The translations under genes were made by a program, and so were the position numbers. From Chrysaora quinquecirrha (taxonomy: Eukaryota; Cnidaria; Scyphozoa; Semaeostomeae; Pelagiidae): a DNA stretch of 64,000 nt. The stretch's first letter is position 1. Each line of letters opens with the position of its first letter. Where the stretch lies: contig JACTAT010000276.1 of NCBI GenBank assembly GCA_014526335.1, forward strand, positions 1 through 64,000, in the 5' to 3' direction. Shown piece after piece: positions 32,820 through 42,679 of the stretch. A model generated the notes under the pieces. It saw nothing but the letters and a program-made list of their open reading frames with translations, did not search any database and was not told the DNA's origin.

Positions 32820-34740
32820 ATAAAGTCTTTTTCCCAATCAGAACTATCTGAAGCTCATTCCGTTTCATCCATGGCACTAATTTCTCTCTGTTCCATGTCG
32901 TCGCTTGTCTCGTTGCTTCTTTTCGTCCCTCGGGGAGTGACTTTGATCCATCGTTCATCAACAATAGCAATCGTACATCTACATACTTCTCGTGCTCAAT
33001 CTTCATGTGCCATTCTTGTGAGGCATGGCAGTGTACCATACCACGAAGCAATAGGATAAGCACGTCTGTATCCTTTGCAACTATCACAGCAGGGGATTTA
33101 TCTTGAGCTGCATGAAGCACAAGTCTCGTGTCTGCTTCCGCGTGGTTGCAATCTCGCATTCGTTCCACTCCATCACTTCGAATCAGCCAAGTTTCCTCTT
33201 TGCAAGTGATGATAAGCGGGATCTTCAACAATCGTCTGCCGTCTGTACCTCAGAAAAATTGTCGCAACATGTTGTTTGGTGCTGCAAGACTCAATGGGTA
33301 GTGTTTTAATTGGAAATGTGAACGCCTCTTCAAGCGATGTTGCTTTCGCCACTAGAATTCCAAAGGCCTGTCGATCTTCTTTGAGGATGGATACTGCTTT
33401 AGGTTTACTCTTTACCTTTTCAAGCCCGGTTTTCAGCTTTACTCTTTTGATTGGATCAAATATGCTTTTTTCTTTAGTCACAAGTCCTCTTTGGACAAAA
33501 TCTTTGTATCTGGTATTTCCAATTTCTGGTGCCTTCATTAGGCCTTCAATTACTTCTGTATCGATTTCTAAACCCGTGCAGATTACTTTTGCAGGACCAT
33601 TCGAAAATGGATCCGTTTCATAGTAATACAACTAGTGGCGTAGCCGACGGTGGTTACCTTTAGGGCCTACAACTAAGGGCCCCCGCTCATACGAGGCTCC
33701 AAGGGGCCCCTAACCTTAAAATTATGTCTAAATGAAAAGATCTTTCTTGATGAATTGTGCGTGTTTTCTTAAATGACAAACTGCTTATAAGCGAGAAAGT
33801 CATTGATATTGCAAAGTTGACGCTTTAGAGCAGGATTAGCTTATCATTACCTGAAGTTTTTAAAATCTGACCCTCCTTTGTGTAAAGTGGTTGTTGCAAC
33901 CGCCGAAAAAATACAAACGTCCAAAAAGCTTTCGATATACTTGCAGTTTCCTATTCCCTATTTTCTAGTGCCTATTTCCTATTTCAGCTTCCTAGTTCCT
34001 CATTAGACATGGTAACAAGGGGCCCCAGTCCCACTACGTCACTAAGGGCCCCACAGACCTCCGCTGCGCCACTGAATACAACTTTTCTTTCAAAGCAGCG
34101 ACATCGCTATGGTATTTTGCTTTACCGCTATCCGTAAGCTCTTTGTGAGTCGACGTGGTTTTGATGTTAAGTTTATCACGCATTGTAAGGCGAATCTTTG
34201 CGTGATGTGATAGTTTTCACGAAATTGTTAGTTGTTTCGATATTGGTACTAAATCCGGATCTGAATGGACCTGCTGTCCCTTTGGTTTCGCGATTAAAAT
34301 GTTCAGTGATCAAATCCCCGCGAACTGTAGCAAACTTTTCTCCCGAATAATTCGCTCCGAATCCCCTCTCGAGCAGTTCTTGATAGGCTGGATTGTTGCT
34401 TGACTTCAAATCCGTCATAGCGCATGCTGAAATGTCAAATAGCGAGAGTAGTTTTGGTGGTCGAAAGCAAACACTTGTTTCAGCATTTCTCGTTCTGCTT
34501 CAAGATGTCTTTCGAAATTTCCTTCACGAACGGCAGAGACCAGAGCTAGTAAAGACGATATATCTCTCAAGTACGCAACAGTCATTGTTTGTTGAGGACT
34601 TTCGCAGCTACTTATCTCACGAACTAACTCTTCAAGTTCATCTAATTGTGTGTATAACCGCTTTAAGTGCTTCTGTGGATGGATTTTCTCTCAGTGACTT
34701 CAGGCTCTCACGCAGACGATCAGATAAAGATGCGCAGTTG
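32820..34740 (-). pseudogene. Transposon-encoded protein of unknown function, broken
   Basis: Read on the minus strand across several frames, one protein emerges. The N-terminal part has LSALLALVS-like helices and REMLKQVFAFDHQNYSRYLT. Next comes LKSSNNPAYQELLERGFG...EHFNRETKGTAGPF (34418-34176), then RLTMRDKLNIKT...LKEKL. After the hAT insertion it continues with YYETDPFSNGPAKVICTGLE, FDPIKRVKLKTGLEKVKSKP and KEDRQAFGILVAKA (33631-33173). The end has NHAEADTRLVLHA and AKDTDVLILLL (33231-32818). The last two motifs (E-A-D-T-R, D-T-D-V) are acidic and widely spaced like PIN/FEN-type metal-binding motifs. I recall similar proteins as uncharacterised, transposon-linked in cnidarians; this is from memory. 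At least two frameshifts and a stop near 34640 show it is dead. Confidence 0.6.
33633..34074. mobile_element. hAT-like non-autonomous element, 8-bp target duplication
   Basis: The ends are TAGTGGCGTAGCCG and, inverted, CAGTGGCGCAGCGG, the CAGTGGCG-type terminus common in hAT elements. AATACAAC flanks both sides (33625-33632 and 34075-34082). It splits the transposon-encoded reading frame: the codons for ...LKEKL before it and YYETDPF after it join in frame once the element and one duplication are ignored. The interior is rich in GGGGCCCC-type words and non-coding. Confidence 0.85.
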
Positions 34741-34960
34741 TTCACAAATTTTGCCGTATTTGACGCCATCGGTCACGTGACACCGGAAGCTTTCCCGGAA
34801 AGGTATTCGGTGGTTTTTTGAAGCTTCCTACCTTATCTATCAAATTCCACAATAAAAAGTTAAATTAGGCATTTTGTTAGATTGCTAGACTATATGCCCT
34901 GTCTACTTGTAATAGACTTAGTTTTGTATAATGAAAGAAACAGCGGAAACATTTTCGGAA

Positions 34961-35000
34961 ATACATGAAAGCTTTTTTCGTCTGACACTCCTCAGAGTAT
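34961..35000 (-). ncRNA. Hammerhead-ribozyme-like motif, degenerate copy
   Basis: The minus strand shows the same core as the two motifs at 52176 and 53079: CTGAGGA, GTGTCAGAC, GAAA, a palindromic AAAGCTTT, then TC at the cleavage position. Stem I is weaker here (ATACT against ATGTAT, needing a bulge), so this copy may be inactive. Confidence 0.5.
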
Positions 35001-35163
35001 AATCGTCAGAAACAGACCGAAACACTTGATAAAGGCGGAATTTATACCCGTGGATTGAAATGCACCAATCAGAAAGAGAAGCTGAATTGGCATTGTGTTT
35101 TTAACACCATGAGGAAACATTGCCAAGCCACGGAATCTTTAAGTAAACAGGGCACTTTGTCAG

Positions 35164-36730
35164 GGTCTAGTCTAAAACACCACACAAGTCGGAACACGAG
35201 GCAACACGAGTGAACACAAGTGAACACGAATGAACACGAGTGAACACAAGTCGAACACGAGTGAACACGAGTCGAATACGAGTGAACACGAATGAACACG
35301 AGTCAAGCACAGACTGTAAAAACGAGTGAACCAATCGAATACGACTTTTTTTACTAAATAAATTAAATGAATGAAAAGAATCGACCATATTTTAACTAAA
35401 CTCAAAAATAAATAGAAACTTTAGTTAATTTTTTTTAGATTTAATATTTAGATATTATTGCTTGAACTATTATTATTAGAAAAAATGCTAGACGAAGCTT
35501 TTTAGCTTCTGACATCCTCGTTGTTTCGAGTGTTCTCTAGCGACTGGTAGCACCTGGATGTGATTGTGATTGTGCTTCATTTCATTGTTGCTGTGATTGT
35601 TCAACTTCATCATTGTTTAACTTCATCACACGTTGAGGTGACAAACGCTTTTAATGAGTCCCCGATATCAGCCCATTTCTATTCCTTCCTCCTTCGATTT
35701 TCCTTTATTAAACCCAAGAGTCATAGGTCGCATTGTTTGGCAATGTGTTCGTATGTTCGTCGGGACGTTCGTATATTGAAGAGATAAATCTTTTAACTAT
35801 CTCATATTTTCTGTGGAAAGATTCGCAACGCGATTCGCAAATAAATATATAAGAAAGGTAGATTATGAGAGAGAGGTAGATTATGAGAGAGGCATTCTGG
35901 CAGAAAAAATACTACCTGATGCTGTATTAGACACGATAAATAGTCACCACTTATCATGACAAGCCTTTGATATTTAGTTGGGCCTTTGATATTTAGTTGG
36001 GCTTGTCATGATAAGTGGTGACTATCATGTCTAATACGGTGTCAGAAACAGCCTTGATAAGTCCGAATATATTACCTGATGCATTGAATTAAGATTCTTT
36101 CCAAGAACGAAGGTATACGAATCGTTCACCAGATAAATGAAGCATTTGACATCTCGATGTACATAAGACCAACATTATACAATAGCGGAGGGCATATAAG
36201 TTACCCGATTATAGGGTCTGGGTGTATCTATTTTCAAAGGCACACGTAGGCCCTTTTGTTATGTCCAGAACGTGATTTCTAAACTTTAAAAAGCAAAAGA
36301 AATTGGTTTAAGTTTCATGAATCAGAAAAACCCCTGAGCCATACTTCGAAGTTGAAGAGTTTATTTGGAAGGGCGTTACTACAAGAGAGGACGTTAGATT
36401 GCTTATTTAAGGTACGCCTGGATATGAAAGTAGGTAGCTTTCCCTTATATCGATGCACTTCATTTTTGTTCTTTTTCATTCCTATTCGCTTGTTCTTTGC
36501 TCATGTTTACTCGTATTTGACTCGTGTACTCGTATTTGACTCGTATTCACTCGGTTTCACTCGTTTCTGACTCGTGTTCAATCGTATTCGACTCGTGTTC
36601 ACTCGTGTCCGACTCGTGTTCACTCGTGTTCGACTCGTGTTCACTCGTGTTCATTCGTGTTCACTTGTGTTCACTCGTGTTCACTTGTGTTCATTCGTGT
36701 TCCGACTCGTGTGGTGTTTTAGACTAGATC
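35164..36730. mobile_element. Mutator-like element with tandem-repeat termini (copy 2), 10-bp target duplication
   Basis: Same family as 24008-25041. The ends are GGTCTAGTCTAAAACACCAC and, inverted, GATCTAGTCTAAAACACCAC, each leading into (A)CAAGTCGGAACACGAG or its equivalent. Long arrays of ACACGAGTGA-like words follow at 35190-35320 and, inverted, at 36500-36710. ACTTTGTCAG flanks both sides (35154-35163 and 36731-36740). The arrays generate several long repeat-driven frames on both strands. It sits inside the Penelope relic, so it is the younger insertion. Confidence 0.9.
35923..36073. mobile_element. Small palindromic insertion within the Mutator-like element
   Basis: Arms of ~40 bp (TAGTCACCACTTATCATGAC ...AAGCC and its inverse) surround a loop holding two direct copies of CCTTTGATATTTAGTTGGG. 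ACCTGATGC occurs on both sides (35914-35922 and 36074-36082) and could be a 9-bp target duplication, although ~28 bases lie between the palindrome and the right copy. Confidence 0.5.
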
Positions 36731-36860
36731 ACTTTGTCAGCCGAAAACCTTGCGATCTTCTTGCGGAAACAATCCGAAATAATGTCTTCAGGGTAGCCGT
36801 TTTCAATAAGAATAGCCTTTATTTTGTCTAATTACGAATCCCATAATAGTTAACTAAAAA

Positions 36861-37711
36861 CATAAGCCGATTACAAAATTAATCCGAAGCCATTAAAGTA
36901 ATACACTCTAGAGAAAAACCAAGTTAATTAAGAAAATCTAAATCACACAAAAATCAACCAAATTAGTGCAAGCTTAAGGATAAACATGAACAATTTCACA
37001 CAAACAAACATGGCGTATGCGTAGCTGTATTACATCTCTTGGGCACTCGCTCATCATTTCTGTTATTGTGTTTATCATTCTCGGCCAGATAAACGAACCG
37101 ATTACAACAACATAAAAATAAATTTTGTAGAGGAGGTCAGGAATTTGTTATTTTGCAAAGCTGTTAATTAAGAAAAGTGCCTGGATTGCAAAGAATATGC
37201 AACTGCCATATGGTGCTTCGCAACACGAGCAAGGAAAGAAAATTAAGTTGTCTGTACTTCTATCATACAGTCATACAAATAGCAGTTTGACTGGTTTTAA
37301 TCTTCAGTTTTTGGTATAAGATTTATGAAGAAAAACTTATTAATTAGAGAACAAATATTTATTTATTTTCACTGTAAAGATGCAGGTGATTGCACATTCT
37401 GGCATTGATACTGGTTTTAATCTTCAGTGTTTGGTAAGCTGTACGAAAGCCAATTTAATTTTGAGAACAAATATCTATTTTATTTTCACTGTTATGGTGC
37501 AGACCATTATACATGTTGGCATTAATGCTGGTTGAAATCTTGAGTTCTTGGCAAGCGGTATGAAAGCAAACTGAATTGTCAGGGCGTGTTCATTATTCAG
37601 ACGCTGTAATTGTATTGCAATCCTACACATTAAACATTTAGCTACGAATTTTTTGAAATTGCAGAAACAAGTATCAACTCATACTTTCTTCAAAGAGTAA
37701 CGCCTTCTAAA
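36861..37711 (+). other. Upstream region of receptor gene 1 (duplicated)
   Basis: It aligns with about 41300-41827: GTTAATTAAGAAAAGTGC, ATTGCAAAGAATATG and TGCCATATGGT(G/C)CTTCGCAAC are shared. Conservation of this non-coding sequence next to both genes is from duplication and could include shared control elements. Within it, ACTGGTTTTAATCTTCAGTTTTTGGT-like words recur three times about 110 bp apart (near 37289, 37411, 37526). No coding exon is visible. Confidence 0.45.
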
Positions 37712-38563
37712 ATGCCTGACACTGTTATATATGGATCACTACTTGCAACATTTGGTCTTCTCGGTCTTTCAGCTAACACAGCATTGGTTGTTTTCGTCGT
37801 GAGGAAAAAAGTGCCGAAGACAATTTTTGATATGACTATATTAAGCCTTGGTGTTGGAGATGCTATGTTTGCATTTGGTCTATTGGCCACTGGCGCTTGG
37901 CTTGTCACTGAGTCGCAAATACAAGAACTAGATGGTACAATTCGGTATTATATAAAAATAGCTACAACAACAATTGAAAATGTTGGTGCTACTACTTCCC
38001 TCTGGAACGTAATTCTTATAGCAATAATACGATTTATTGCAGTTGTATTTCCATTGAAAAGTCGCTTCATAAATACTCGTAGAAGATGCTGTATTGGAAT
38101 AGGTATTGTGTGGACATTATCATTACTCATCACGATGCTTGTGTTTTTCCATTTAATGGAAATCTGGATTCTTGCGTTGATAGTGGTTTCATGTGGGCCC
38201 TTGCTGATAGTACTTTATAGCATTATTTGCTATCGAATGATTAGAAGAAAAACTTCACTATCTCACAACACCAACCGCCAAGCAAACGTGCTAGTAATAA
38301 AGCATTCAACAGCTGTAACAGTGGCATACATCATCGGCACATTTCCACTATCAATATACTATTTTCTGGCAAAAGAAAATCAAGGCCATACATTTATGGT
38401 AATTGCTAATGTCATAATGTCGTTAAATCCACTTCTCGATTCCCTCTATTATTTTGGCTTGTTTTTCAAGCGTCGAGAACGTATTATCAATCAGGATACC
38501 AGAACGCACCCAGAAACACAGCAGCAAAATAACGAAAGCCTTGAAACATCAAATCAGTTATGA
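37712..38563 (+). CDS. Intronless rhodopsin-like G protein-coupled receptor, paralogue 1
   Basis: A single-exon receptor of 283 residues, expected at the cell surface; ligand unknown. Seven hydrophobic segments are visible: TM1 ~5-30 with Asn22 in GLSAN; TM2 ~37-62 with Asp50 in LSLGVGD; TM3 ~86-110; TM4 ~126-147 with Trp134; TM5 ~151-175 with Pro163 and Tyr174; TM6 ~198-220 with Pro212; TM7 ~226-250 ending NPLLDSLYY. These positions match the class A hallmarks N1.50, D2.50, W4.50, P5.50 and P6.50. Oddities: the DRY site reads IRF (106-108), TM7 has D-S-x-x-Y for N-P-x-x-Y with a Pro three residues earlier, the second extracellular loop is nearly absent, and there is no TM3/loop cysteine pair. 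A short loop without the disulphide and Asp at 7.49 recall the melanocortin/adenosine-type group (inference). The tail is hydrophilic and Gln-rich. The start ATG has A at -3 and is shared with paralogue 2. No signal peptide, as usual for class A. Confidence 0.9.
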   Translation: MPDTVIYGSLLATFGLLGLSANTALVVFVVRKKVPKTIFDMTILSLGVGDAMFAFGLLATGAWLVTESQIQELDGTIRYYIKIATTTIENVGATTSLWNVILIAIIRFIAVVFPLKSRFINTRRRCCIGIGIVWTLSLLITMLVFFHLMEIWILALIVVSCGPLLIVLYSIICYRMIRRKTSLSHNTNRQANVLVIKHSTAVTVAYIIGTFPLSIYYFLAKENQGHTFMVIANVIMSLNPLLDSLYYFGLFFKRRERIINQDTRTHPETQQQNNESLETSNQL

Positions 38564-39209
38564 AAGACACAAGACATATTCTATAGCTAGCATTATTCCA
38601 TATGCAGCTAAATAAGATGGCTACGGCAATCAATTGCCACATGGTTGGTCAACCAGCTTCTTCTCTTTATTTCAGTTGGTGATGATCGGGAAAGACTACA
38701 GACACAAACTCCTGTTATGAATTGCTACAAAAGTCAAGAAAATAGAGAAATGAGGGGAAGCAAGATCAAGTTTATTCATTAGTTTTACAATTTACTTTTG
38801 TTACACAGCTTAAAGGTTTCAGGGAATCAGAACTTAATCTTAGCAATATTTTGAAATTTTGTACTGTCAAAAACTGTTTCTACTTTTGCTGCGAGACATT
38901 TCATGCAAGATATTTTCAAAGCAAAATTCTAATTACTCAATCAAATATGAGAAGGTGACAAACAGAAATTTTCCTGAACAACGAATTTTTTTATTTTTTT
39001 ACGTATTGACGAGTAGAAATTTTATCCTTTATTCGCCAGTTGAGAATATGGTAGAACATTTTTATACTGTTTCAATGTAAATATAATTAGACTTGTACCC
39101 GTTAATATTGGGTTGAACTTTTCAAAAGTTACTGTTCTGTAAGGGCTCGGTTTTTCCAAGAATATGACGTCACAATGGCTTCTCGGACCCACATCATACC
39201 ATTTTGTAT
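38564..39209. other. Downstream non-coding region of receptor gene 1
   Basis: The first ~40 bases still resemble the region after gene 2 (GACACAAGA, TTAGCATTA-like), then homology fades. No further gene is seen. Confidence 0.4.
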
Positions 39210-39213
39210 TTAA

Positions 39214-39723
39214 CCCTTTGTTTCCCAAATTATGAAATACTCTTCATATCTCACTCAGATTTTCAAATTAAATAGATTTGGGTATGAACATGACAAAACA
39301 AGTGAAAAAATTGACCAGGGGGGCCTGGGGGATTTTTTGCCCCCCAAGGGACAACCCCGAATAACCGCGCCCCCCTATACAAAAAATTCGAAATTTTGGG
39401 CCTAGGCCAAAATTTGGGTGAAAAACTGCAAGAAAAGTACTTACTTTCCTGCACTAAATTATTTACTTCTAAATAAAACAGCATTTTAGATTTTCCATTT
39501 AGGCCAAAAAATTTGTCTGACTGAAAAATTGGCGACCAGGCGAGAGAAAATATTGAATTTCTTCCCAACGCTGCAAAGAAGACTGGAAAGCCGCCATTTT
39601 GTTGGTTCCTCTTGTGTTGTTGTGTGTAACAAACACTTAAGGCAAGGCTATTACACGGAACGAGGGGAATTGGAACGACTTGAAATAATATGTAGCCAAT
39701 TGGCTACAGTGGGAAACAAAGGG
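39214..39723. mobile_element. piggyBac-type MITE at TTAA
   Basis: The termini are CCCTTTGTTTCCCA and its exact inverse, each adjoined by TTAA (39210-39213 and 39724-39727). CCC-starting inverted repeats at a duplicated TTAA are the signature of piggyBac-like elements. The 510-bp interior has no transposase frame. A GC-rich hairpin (GGGGGATTTTTTGCCCCCC) lies near 39330. Confidence 0.85.
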
Positions 39724-39727
39724 TTAA

Positions 39728-41827
39728 GACTAATACCTTTAATTTAATTTCAATCCTAACATATTAATTCGTTAGGTTTTTGAAAATTTTTTTCGCTCGG
39801 GACGCTCTCCGGAAAATGCTGATTTATAGGCTTTCAAAGAGACCTTCTGTTTCGCGCTGCTTGGGTGGACCTTGAGTTGTTGTAAGCGAACATATATACA
39901 TAAATACATTCAAACATACTTAATGACAAAGGGATCTCAAACGGTTCTATTTCACATTCTATTTATATTTTATAAACAGTTTCAATGAATATGAATTTAT
40001 ACAAGAAAATTCTTTGAATTTATATAGCTAGTAGCACTTCACATTTCGGGTTCGATTTTTTCCAACCTTCATTATCATACCATAGGAATACGCGATCGCG
40101 TCTGAAAAATCAATTAGATTAGACACTTTGATGAGGCGATTAAATTACTAACTCCAGTTATAATGACAAGAATAATACAGGAAAACCAGTTAATCGCTGA
40201 ACACGCTTTTGATCCATTTGCCGATCAAGGAGACATTCCTGTTTAAAGTTTGAATGTAAAGCGATTATTTTTAATGCAGCACTGACAGTAGTTTGCGAGA
40301 AAAATGAGATTCGCAAAATTTTATCACATTTTTTATTTAGAAGGGTCTTTGACAATCCAATTATATCATAAGTTAATCGATTGAATATTTAATTAATCTA
40401 CTGCATAATTAATTAATCTATTGCATATTTAATTAATGCATATTTAATCTATTGTATTATTTAATTAATGTACGATATTAATTATTGTGCACGTGAGCAG
40501 AGCTGTCTTTCGATCTCAATCGTAATCATTCAGAAGTTCAGCAGCACCTATTACCACAGCTCTGCTTCCAAATTTTTCGAAAACCACTGTAATAAAGCTA
40601 ATGTTTACAACTTTCTATTTCGCAAAATTGCATTTCACTTTCCTACATTTTCGTATTTTCTAGAAACTCTGTAAGGCTACGGAAAATTCTTTTTTTAGGA
40701 TCATGATAGAAAAACTTAGTATCAAAGAACATCAAATCATATTACCTTCAGTAGTGAATTTTGATATATTAGCATCGTTAAGATACAAGTAATCATTTCA
40801 TTTTGGTTTATAACCTTAGGACCTTAGTTAGTATGTTGTTCGTTATAGATAGAAGAATTCGTAATAAAACTATGAGAGAGAGAGATACGCATGAAAGACT
40901 TTGTTATCTTCTTTAATTATGCATTTTTATCATTATTTTTTCCTGTAAGAGTCTGATGAGCCCTTAATGTATTTTGCCATTAATAGTACTTTGTAGATAC
41001 TCCGCTTGAGAAAAGTAGTAGAAATCAGGTGATTATATGAGTTGTTGCCGTTAGCAACTGTTTATACTATGCAGAAGTCGTTCTGCACTGTTGCGAAAAC
41101 GAGGCTGCATGTATCACCGCTTGGGGCATTAATAATGTCTTCCACTCCTTTATCTCCCTTGTTTGTACCGCACTAGGGAAGAGTAGTATGCATCTTGTAT
41201 CCATATACTTTCTGTGAAAAGTCTGAAACTTTCTTTGGGAAAGCTTTTGACTGAAATTGAAAGCAGGAAGAAAATAAAACTGTTTGTTATATTAGTATAT
41301 CTCTTATCATTTTTTATATTATGTTTACCACTCGGCTAGATAAACCAACAGATTACAAGAACATACAAAGAACTTTTGAAAAGGAGGTACTTCATGCTGT
41401 GGCCACGAAACATTTTGTTATTTTGCCATGCATGTTAATTAAGAAAAGTGCTTAGATTGCAAAGAATATGAGATTGCCATATGGTCCTTCGCAACATGAG
41501 AGTGAAGAGAAAATCAAGTTGTTTGTACCTCTAATACCATCATGCAAATAACAGTTCGATTGGCTTTAATCTTCAGTTTTTGGTCAGCTGTGTAAAGGCA
41601 AATCTTTTTTCACTGATAAGATGCTTCCATTGCAGACGATGGCTTGATAGCTACTTCGGTTTTCATCTTGAGTTTATGGTAAGAGTTATGAAGGCAAGCG
41701 TTATTTTCAAAGCAACGTTTTTCATTGTTAAGATGCTGGCATAGTATTGTAATCCTACTTATCTAACGTTTAGCTACGAATTCACGGACACTGCAGAAAT
41801 AGGCATCAACTGATACGTTCTTGCAAA
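39728..41827. other. Intergenic sequence before receptor gene 2 (duplicated)
   Basis: From about 40235 it aligns with the region upstream of receptor gene 1 (31643-32272, then 36861-37711), including a run of TTAATTAATCTATTGCATA-like words at 40385-40470. It lacks the transposon and the Penelope relic found in copy 1. No coding exon is seen. Confidence 0.5.
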
Positions 41828-42679
41828 ATGCCTAACACTGTTATATATGGTTCACTACTTACAACATTTGGACTTCTCGGTCTGTCAGCTAACACAGCAT
41901 TGGTTGTTTTCGTGATGAGGAAAAAAGTGCCCAAGACAATTTTCGACATGACTGTATTAAGCCTTGGTGTTGGAGATTCTTTGTTTGCATTTGGTCTATT
42001 GGCCACTGGCGCTTGGCTTGTCACTGAGTCGCAAATACAAGAACTGGATAGTACCATAAGGTATTATGTGAAAGTAGTTACAGCATCAATTGAAAATTTT
42101 GGTGGAGCTACTTCTCTTTGGAACGTAATTCTTATAGCAATAATACGATTTATTTCAGTTGTATTTCCATTAAAAAGTCGTTTCATAATTACGCGTAGAA
42201 GATGCTCTGTTGGGATGGGTATTGTGTGGACGTTATCATTACTCATCACGATGCTTCTGTTCTTTCATATACTGAATAATTTCCTTTTTGCATTGATAAT
42301 GGTTGCATGTGGGTCCTTGCTGATAGTATTTTATAGCATTATATGCTATCGATTGCTTAAACGGAAAACTTCACTACCTCGTAACACCAGCCGTCAAGCA
42401 AACGTGCTAGTAATAAAGCATTCAACAGCTGTAACAGTGGCATACATCATCGGCACATTTCCACTATCAATATACTATTTTCTGGCAAAAGAAAATCAAG
42501 GCCATACATTTATGGTAATTGCTAATGTCATAATGTCGTTAAATCCACTTCTCGATTCCCTCTATTATTATGGCTTGTTTTTCAAGCGTCGAGAACGCAT
42601 TATCAATCAGGGTAGCAGAAGACCGTCAGAAACACAACGACAAAATAATGCAAGCCTTGAAACATCAAATCCTTTATGA
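41828..42679 (+). CDS. Intronless rhodopsin-like G protein-coupled receptor, paralogue 2
   Basis: The second single-exon receptor, also 283 residues, co-linear with paralogue 1 without a single indel (offset 4116 bp). The same class A positions are present (Asn22, Asp50, Trp134, Pro163, Pro212), with the same departures: IRF for DRY, DSLYY in TM7, a very short second extracellular loop and no conserved disulphide cysteines. Differences concentrate in TM3, the TM4-TM5 loop (FHILNNFLFALIM against FHLMEIWILALIV) and the C-terminus. In contrast, ~200 bp covering the third intracellular loop through TM7 are identical but for one base, a sign of recent gene conversion. Intact frames in both copies argue for function in both. 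Ligand and coupling are unknown. Confidence 0.9.
   Translation: MPNTVIYGSLLTTFGLLGLSANTALVVFVMRKKVPKTIFDMTVLSLGVGDSLFAFGLLATGAWLVTESQIQELDSTIRYYVKVVTASIENFGGATSLWNVILIAIIRFISVVFPLKSRFIITRRRCSVGMGIVWTLSLLITMLLFFHILNNFLFALIMVACGSLLIVFYSIICYRLLKRKTSLPRNTSRQANVLVIKHSTAVTVAYIIGTFPLSIYYFLAKENQGHTFMVIANVIMSLNPLLDSLYYYGLFFKRRERIINQGSRRPSETQRQNNASLETSNPL

Larger units (their letters stand above)
32273..34904 (-). mobile_element. DNA transposon with ~160-bp terminal inverted repeats and a decayed unknown ORF
   Basis: The left arm (32273-32435) and the right arm (about 34743-34904) are nearly perfect inverses; both start AGACAGGGCATATAGTCTAG and include a TCACGTGAC palindrome. ACTTGT occurs just outside the right end (34905) and 7 bp outside the left (32261), so the target duplication is uncertain. 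The interior holds remnants of one minus-strand reading frame and a nested hAT-like element. The terminal sequences do not let me place it in a named superfamily. Confidence 0.75.
34905..36860 (-). mobile_element. Penelope-like element relic, split by a Mutator-like element
   Basis: The outer parts (about 34930-35163 and 36731-36850) match the Penelope-like element at 52117-53153. They share AACAGCGGAAACATTTTCGG, TCGTCTGACACTCCTCAGAG and AGGCGGAATTTATACCC on the left, and CCGAAAACCTTGCGATCTTC and ACCGTTTTCAATAAGAATAG (with GTAGCC for GTAACC) on the right. On the minus strand the right part reads ENGYPED-like sequence of the polymerase/endonuclease linker. Most of the coding region is absent. 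Confidence 0.7.

Noticed and set aside
34393..34821. 142-residue plus-strand frame
   Set aside because: It is antisense to the N-terminal part of the transposon-encoded protein, whose family-like motifs are on the minus strand.
35069..35405. Minus-strand frames rich in SLVF/TRVH repeats (and mirror frames at 24011-24364 and 36524-36831)
   Set aside because: They are translations of the ACACGAGTGA-like arrays in Mutator-like termini, open in several frames at once.
40950..40980. CTGATGAG considered as a hammerhead core
   Set aside because: No GAAA follows at a suitable distance and no stem I partner exists.
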